The notes below the pieces were generated by a model. It saw only the letters and a program-made list of their open reading frames with translations. It searched no databases and had not been told where the DNA came from. The translations under genes were made by a program, and so were the position numbers. A stretch of 8,505 bases of DNA from Alphaproteobacteria bacterium (GTDB taxonomy: Bacteria > Pseudomonadota > Alphaproteobacteria > Caulobacterales > Maricaulaceae): assembly GCA_030428405.1 (NCBI GenBank), contig JAUIEH010000093.1, forward strand, positions 1 to 8,505. Direction: 5' to 3'. Positions within the stretch are counted from its first letter, which is position 1; each line of letters opens with the position of its first letter. Shown one piece after another: positions 5,766-8,505 of this stretch.

Positions 5766-6821
5766 TTATCCGTAACCCCAGGGTTTGAAGTGCTTTGAGA
5801 GTTTCAGGCTCTGGGCCTGATAGTGCGAGCCTGACGCCCCATAAAGGCGCCTGGGCGCTGAGGCCAGAGGCTCATAGACGAGCTTCGCCGCCGCCTGTCC
5901 GTGTTCGAGGATGAAGGGCACGTCGCGTCCGCGCACTTCGAGCACCGCGCGCCCGCCTGCGCCGCCGGCCTGCTCCACGCCGAACCCCGGATCGAAGAAG
6001 CCGGCGTAATGTGCGCGAAACTCGCCGATTTCAGGCGCGATGGGCGCCATTTCGGCGGCCTCATCGGCCGGGATGACCACTTCTTCCTTGGACGCAAGAA
6101 TATAGAACTCGCCCGGATCGAGCACGAGCGAGCCGTCGCGCGCGGTCAAAGGCTCCCAATAATCCGCCGGGTCGTGGCCGTTGATGTCATCCAGATCGAC
6201 GACGCCGGCATGGCGCTTGGCGCGAAAGCCCGACAGGCCGCCAAACTCGTCGGAGAGATCCACGCTGAGCGTGATTTCACGCACATTCTCGCGCTGGCGG
6301 TCGCGTGCCGGGCCCGCTTCGGCGAGCCTGCGCAGGCGCAACTGACACAGCCGCGCGCCCGAGCGTACGAGAACGGAGAATGTTCGCGGCGCAATTTCGA
6401 CATAGAGCGGACCGTCATAGCCCGCCGGCGTTTCATCGAATGCTTCCGCGCCATCGACGATGACGCGCGTGAAGACATCGACGCGCCCGGTCGAGCTTTT
6501 CGGATTTGCGCGGCCTTCAATGTCGGGGGGCAGGCTTATGCGTTCGACGAGCGGGGCAAGATAAACGCAGCCGGTTTCGAGGACCGCGCCCTTGGACAGA
6601 TCGAGCTGGTGCATGACCAGGCGCTCATCCTTCAGGCGCTCGGCGACGCTTTTTCCGGGGCCAGGCAGGAAGCTCGCCCGCAAGCGATAGGCCACCGGGC
6701 CAACCCTGAGATCGAGGCTCGCCGGCTGGACCTGATCATCCGCAAATGGCGCAGCGGTGACGCCGCCGCCCTCAGCCAGCGCTTCAATATCGCCGTCGGT
6801 CAAAATGCCCGGTTTGGCCAT
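5766..6821 (-). CDS. dcd: 2'-deoxycytidine 5'-triphosphate deaminase (two-domain form)
   Basis: Deaminates dCTP to dUTP, supplying dUMP for thymidylate synthesis in the cytoplasm. At 351 aa it is nearly twice the length of the E. coli Dcd and belongs to the double-domain type found in alphaproteobacteria. The N-terminal half (1-185) has VQPASLDLRVG (31-41), the nucleotide/active-site motif NPKSSTGRVD (106-115) and YVEIA with the presumed catalytic Glu142, then GARLCQLRL (155-163). The C-terminal half (about 215-351) repeats the fold: LDPGEFYILAS (234-244), HYAGFFDPGFG (271-281) and AVLEVR with Glu295. It lacks a KSS-type motif, so it may be a structural partner domain. ATG 6821 is chosen over ATG 6857 because GAGGGG lies five bases ahead of it and none precedes the upstream start. 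It follows the LOV gene by 69 bases on the same strand and may be co-transcribed. Confidence 0.93.
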   Translation of the reverse strand: MAKPGILTDGDIEALAEGGGVTAAPFADDQVQPASLDLRVGPVAYRLRASFLPGPGKSVAERLKDERLVMHQLDLSKGAVLETGCVYLAPLVERISLPPDIEGRANPKSSTGRVDVFTRVIVDGAEAFDETPAGYDGPLYVEIAPRTFSVLVRSGARLCQLRLRRLAEAGPARDRQRENVREITLSVDLSDEFGGLSGFRAKRHAGVVDLDDINGHDPADYWEPLTARDGSLVLDPGEFYILASKEEVVIPADEAAEMAPIAPEIGEFRAHYAGFFDPGFGVEQAGGAGGRAVLEVRGRDVPFILEHGQAAAKLVYEPLASAPRRLYGASGSHYQAQSLKLSKHFKPWGYG

Positions 6822-6840
6822 GCCGGCCCCCTCGCAATTG

Positions 6841-6866
6841 CGCAAAGGAGCCTTCATAGGTTTGCG
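6841..6866 (-). repeat. inverted repeat between the LOV gene and dcd
   Basis: CGCAAA (6841-6846) and TTTGCG (6861-6866) are perfect inverted arms. Inside them AGG and CCT can extend the stem with a four-base bulge. On the minus strand this forms a hairpin after the LOV stop codon and just before the dcd ribosome binding site. No T-run follows, so it is not an intrinsic terminator. It could stabilise or process a joint transcript, or be chance. Confidence 0.35.
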
Positions 6867-6890
6867 AAATCTGTCCAGACGCCGACGCGA

Positions 6891-7460
6891 TCAGCCTTCA
6901 GGGCGCACCGGCAGCTGGGTGGCGTCCGCTTTGGAGATGAGCTCCTGGACGCGCTCGTCATTCAGCGCGTCGCCGCCCGTCTTGAGGAAGGTGCTGAGTT
7001 CGGCGGCCAAAACGGGGTCGTTGAGCACGACGCGGTTCGTGACATCGAGCTGCGTGCCGAAGAAATAGCGCGGCTGACCGCCCTCGATCACCGGCGCGAT
7101 GTGCAAATCATTCCAAAACGCCGTGCCATTGCGCCGGTAATTCAGGAGCCGTACAGCGACCGAGGTCTTGGCTTCGAGGCCGTCGCGAATCGCATGGATG
7201 GCGTCCTGGCTCGTCAGCGGGCCCTGCAGAAACCGGCAATTCCGCCCGATCGCTTCGTCGGCGTTGTAGCCGGTCAGGCGTTCGAAGGCCTGGTTCACGA
7301 AGACGATCGGATTGTCCTCAAGATGCGGGTCCGTGATGACGATCGGCATCGCCGATGCGAACACGATTTTTCCCAGCGCCTCGCTGTTGGGCAGCGCGCC
7401 CGGCTTTGCGATTTCGGATTTCAAGATTCTACCCCGACAAAAGAGTCTGCCCGCATACAT
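6891..7460 (-). CDS. short LOV-domain blue-light photoreceptor
   Basis: A stand-alone LOV (PAS-family) sensor that would bind FMN and form a cysteinyl adduct under blue light. Numbering from ATG 7460 (189 aa), the core spans about 31-142: PIVFVNQAFERLTGY (51-65), the signature GRNCRFLQ (72-79) with photoactive Cys75, LNYRRNGTAFWND (105-118) with FMN-contacting Asn107 and Asn117, and FFGTQLDVT (133-141) with the signal-relaying Gln137. A 47-residue C-terminal extension, largely helical, follows instead of a kinase, GGDEF or DNA-binding domain, so output must go through a partner or dimer change. The frame runs upstream to 7709, but the promoter at 7497-7521 excludes that start. TTG 7424 (177 aa) has a better ribosome-binding-like sequence (CGGGGTAG) and is a real alternative to ATG 7460. 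It is divergent from apaG. Confidence 0.9.
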   Translation of the reverse strand: MYAGRLFCRGRILKSEIAKPGALPNSEALGKIVFASAMPIVITDPHLEDNPIVFVNQAFERLTGYNADEAIGRNCRFLQGPLTSQDAIHAIRDGLEAKTSVAVRLLNYRRNGTAFWNDLHIAPVIEGGQPRYFFGTQLDVTNRVVLNDPVLAAELSTFLKTGGDALNDERVQELISKADATQLPVRPEG

Positions 7461-7496
7461 ATGTCGGCGTTCAAAACCGGCAATACGCCCACCTTC

Positions 7497-7521
7497 AACG
7501 CATGAAGCAGAGGAAGGTTCC
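7497..7521 (-). promoter_or_regulatory. EcfG-type general stress response promoter for the LOV gene
   Basis: Read on the minus strand, GGAAC (7521-7517) is followed by 16 bases and CGTT (7500-7497). This exactly fits the published alphaproteobacterial EcfG/SigT consensus GGAAC-N16-17-cGTT. Transcription would begin near 7490, giving a leader of about 30 bases to ATG 7460 or 65 to TTG 7424. It sits in the correct place and orientation for the LOV gene and shows that the longer open frame from 7709 is not the gene's start. Confidence 0.7.
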
Positions 7522-7615
7522 ACGCTCGATTGCAGTTTTTGATTCTTTTGCGATCGGACCAATCGGTTTTTTGCACGTGTCGCGCTGCGCTCAATTCTAG
7601 CCGCGCGCGAACCCG

Positions 7616-7643
7616 CTTGAGCGCTGGGAATGCGGGCTATACT
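7616..7643 (+). promoter_or_regulatory. candidate sigma-70 promoter for apaG
   Basis: TATACT (7638-7643) is a good -10. CTTGAG (7616-7621) 16 bases upstream is a fair -35 of the alphaproteobacterial CTTGAC type. Transcription would start near 7650, about 19 bases before ATG 7669, leaving just enough leader for the GAGGGG ribosome binding site at 7655-7660. It lies back to back with the LOV promoter. Confidence 0.5.
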
Positions 7644-7668
7644 ACGCCGTATCTGAGGGGCTCGATCG

Positions 7669-8067
7669 ATGTATGAGTGCGAGACCGACGGCGTCGTCGT
7701 TCGGGTCAAACCAAATTTTAGCCATAACCACTCTTCGCCGGATGAAGGGCTCTATGTCTGGACCTATGAGGTCGAGATCGAGAACCGCCGCTCCGCCGCA
7801 GTCCAGCTGATGTCACGCAAATGGACCATCGCCGACAATCTCGGCGTGGTGCGTGAAGTCGGCGGAAAAGGCGTCGTCGGCGAGCAGCCCGTGATCGCTC
7901 CGGGCGATATTTACGCCTATTCCAGCGGCGCCCCGCTGGAGACGCCGTCAGGGTTAATGATCGGCTCTTACGAAATGCAAACGGCTATGGGCGAAAACTT
8001 AATCGTCGACATCCCGGCGTTTTCGCTCGACAGCCCATATGAGACCGCACGCACGCGACCAAATTAA
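7669..8067 (+). CDS. apaG: ApaG domain protein
   Basis: A 132-residue ApaG (DUF525) protein, a single fibronectin-type-III-like beta-sandwich. E. coli and Salmonella apaG mutants link it to cobalt resistance and magnesium efflux, but its biochemical activity is unsettled. Visible signatures are YVWTYEVEIENR (29-40), the opening strands; LMSRKWTIAD (47-56); the conserved loop GGKGVVGEQPVIAPGD (65-80); SGLMIGSYEM (94-103); and the terminal DIPAFSLDSP (114-123). Length matches the family. ATG 7669 has GAGGGG (7655-7660) eight bases ahead. The next gene begins 12 bases after its stop, so the two are probably one operon. It is divergent from the LOV gene. Confidence 0.95.
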   Translation: MYECETDGVVVRVKPNFSHNHSSPDEGLYVWTYEVEIENRRSAAVQLMSRKWTIADNLGVVREVGGKGVVGEQPVIAPGDIYAYSSGAPLETPSGLMIGSYEMQTAMGENLIVDIPAFSLDSPYETARTRPN

Positions 8068-8079
8068 CGGTGAATCACC

Positions 8080-8505
8080 ATGACGGCGTTCCGGCCCGTC
8101 GTGCTGGTGACCGGCGTTTTGCTGATCGGTCTGGCCGCCGCCATGCTCGCGCCGATGCTGGTCGCGATGTTCGCGAGCCGTGAAGAGGACTGGCAGGCCT
8201 TCGCCTGGTCTGCAGCAGCCACGGGCTTTGTCGGCGCAGCACTGGCCATTTCCGCGCGCGGGCCTGTCGACAATCTCGACGTGCGCGCCGCCTTCCTGCT
8301 CACCGTGGTTTCCTGGGTGTCGCTGGCGGCGTTCGCGGCCCTTCCCTTGGGCATGTCCGGCGAGCTTGGCGCTGCGGATGCGTTCTTCGAAGCGATGTCC
8401 GGCCTGACGACGACCGGCTCGACGGTCATGACCGGTCTTGAGCTGACCGATCGCGCGGTTTTGCTGTGGCGCGCCATTTTGCAATGGATCGGCGGCGTCG
8501 GCATC
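8080..8505 (+). CDS. trkH: TrkH-family potassium uptake protein (5' part, runs off the window)
   Basis: The first 142 codons of a Trk/Ktr-type potassium channel subunit of the inner membrane, open to the window end. Hydrophobic segments are at about residues 6-31, 41-58 and 69-91, followed by the first pore loop DAFFEAMSGLTTTGSTVMTGL (100-120), where TTTGST is the selectivity-filter region, then LWRAILQWIGGVGI, the start of the next helix of the repeat. This arrangement is that of TrkH. The full protein should have about 480 residues and four such repeats. It would need a cytoplasmic TrkA regulatory subunit, not in view. ATG 8080 follows the apaG stop by 12 bases, with only a weak ribosome binding site (GGTGA, 8069-8073), which fits translational coupling or an operon. 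KtrB is a less likely alternative; the missing 3' part would decide. Confidence 0.88.
   Translation, partial: MTAFRPVVLVTGVLLIGLAAAMLAPMLVAMFASREEDWQAFAWSAAATGFVGAALAISARGPVDNLDVRAAFLLTVVSWVSLAAFAALPLGMSGELGAADAFFEAMSGLTTTGSTVMTGLELTDRAVLLWRAILQWIGGVGI

Noticed and set aside
5901..7505. 534-codon open frame on the plus strand across dcd and the LOV gene
   Set aside because: It lies antisense to two clear protein families and is explained by GC-rich third positions. Its translation shows no recognisable domain and it crosses their gene boundary.
7551..7571. T-run after a short CGAT/ATCG inverted repeat as a terminator
   Set aside because: The stem is only four base pairs and no plus-strand gene lies upstream to be terminated. 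The segment is part of a divergent promoter region.
7461..7709. N-terminal extension of the LOV gene from 7709
   Set aside because: It would include the EcfG promoter and the apaG ribosome binding site in coding sequence, and the extra 83 residues are Arg/Ser-rich with no domain.
8064..8504. Minus-strand open frames opposite the window end
   Set aside because: Antisense to a clear TrkH N-terminus with the selectivity-filter motif in the plus strand.

Overview
The window looks like core chromosome of a GC-rich alphaproteobacterium, with Caulobacterales, Maricaulales or Hyphomonadaceae relatives most likely. This is inferred from the GC-rich third codon positions, a two-domain dCTP deaminase of the alphaproteobacterial type, the tRNA-Gly(CCC) with its alphaproteobacteria-like D-arm, a match to the EcfG general-stress promoter consensus, and a neighbourhood of short housekeeping and accessory genes. 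I see no transposase, integrase, CRISPR array or phage gene. No stretch of 300 bases lacks a gene.

Layout. Bases 1-173 hold the tail of an unknown upstream region with a weak terminator-like hairpin. A membrane family-2 glycosyltransferase (174-1817, +) meets a DUF4349 lipoprotein (1708-2661, -) tail to tail, and the two coding regions overlap by 110 bases. A two-helix membrane miniprotein (2737-2949, +) precedes an alpha-methylacyl-CoA racemase-type CoA transferase (3039-4133, +). Next, on the minus strand, come tRNA-Gly(CCC) (4158-4231) and another two-helix small membrane protein (4278-4550). That protein is divergent from a radical SAM enzyme with a cysteine-rich C-terminus (4717-5700, +). 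The radical SAM gene converges on a two-domain dCTP deaminase (5766-6821, -), which lies 69 bases downstream of a short LOV blue-light receptor (6891-7460, -). ApaG (7669-8067, +) and the start of a TrkH-type potassium transporter (8080 to the window end, +) probably form an operon divergent from the LOV gene.

How they may work together. The clearest regulatory signal is upstream of the LOV gene: GGAAC, 16 bases, CGTT on the minus strand, the arrangement recognised by the alphaproteobacterial general stress sigma factor EcfG. If real, it places a stand-alone photoreceptor, and possibly the dCTP deaminase behind it, in the general stress regulon. The radical SAM gene is the best candidate for undescribed chemistry: an intact CxxxCxxC motif plus six C-terminal cysteines that may bind an auxiliary iron-sulfur cluster, with no recognisable substrate gene beside it. 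The other genes look like independent units. I found no clear multi-gene novel defence or biosynthetic system.
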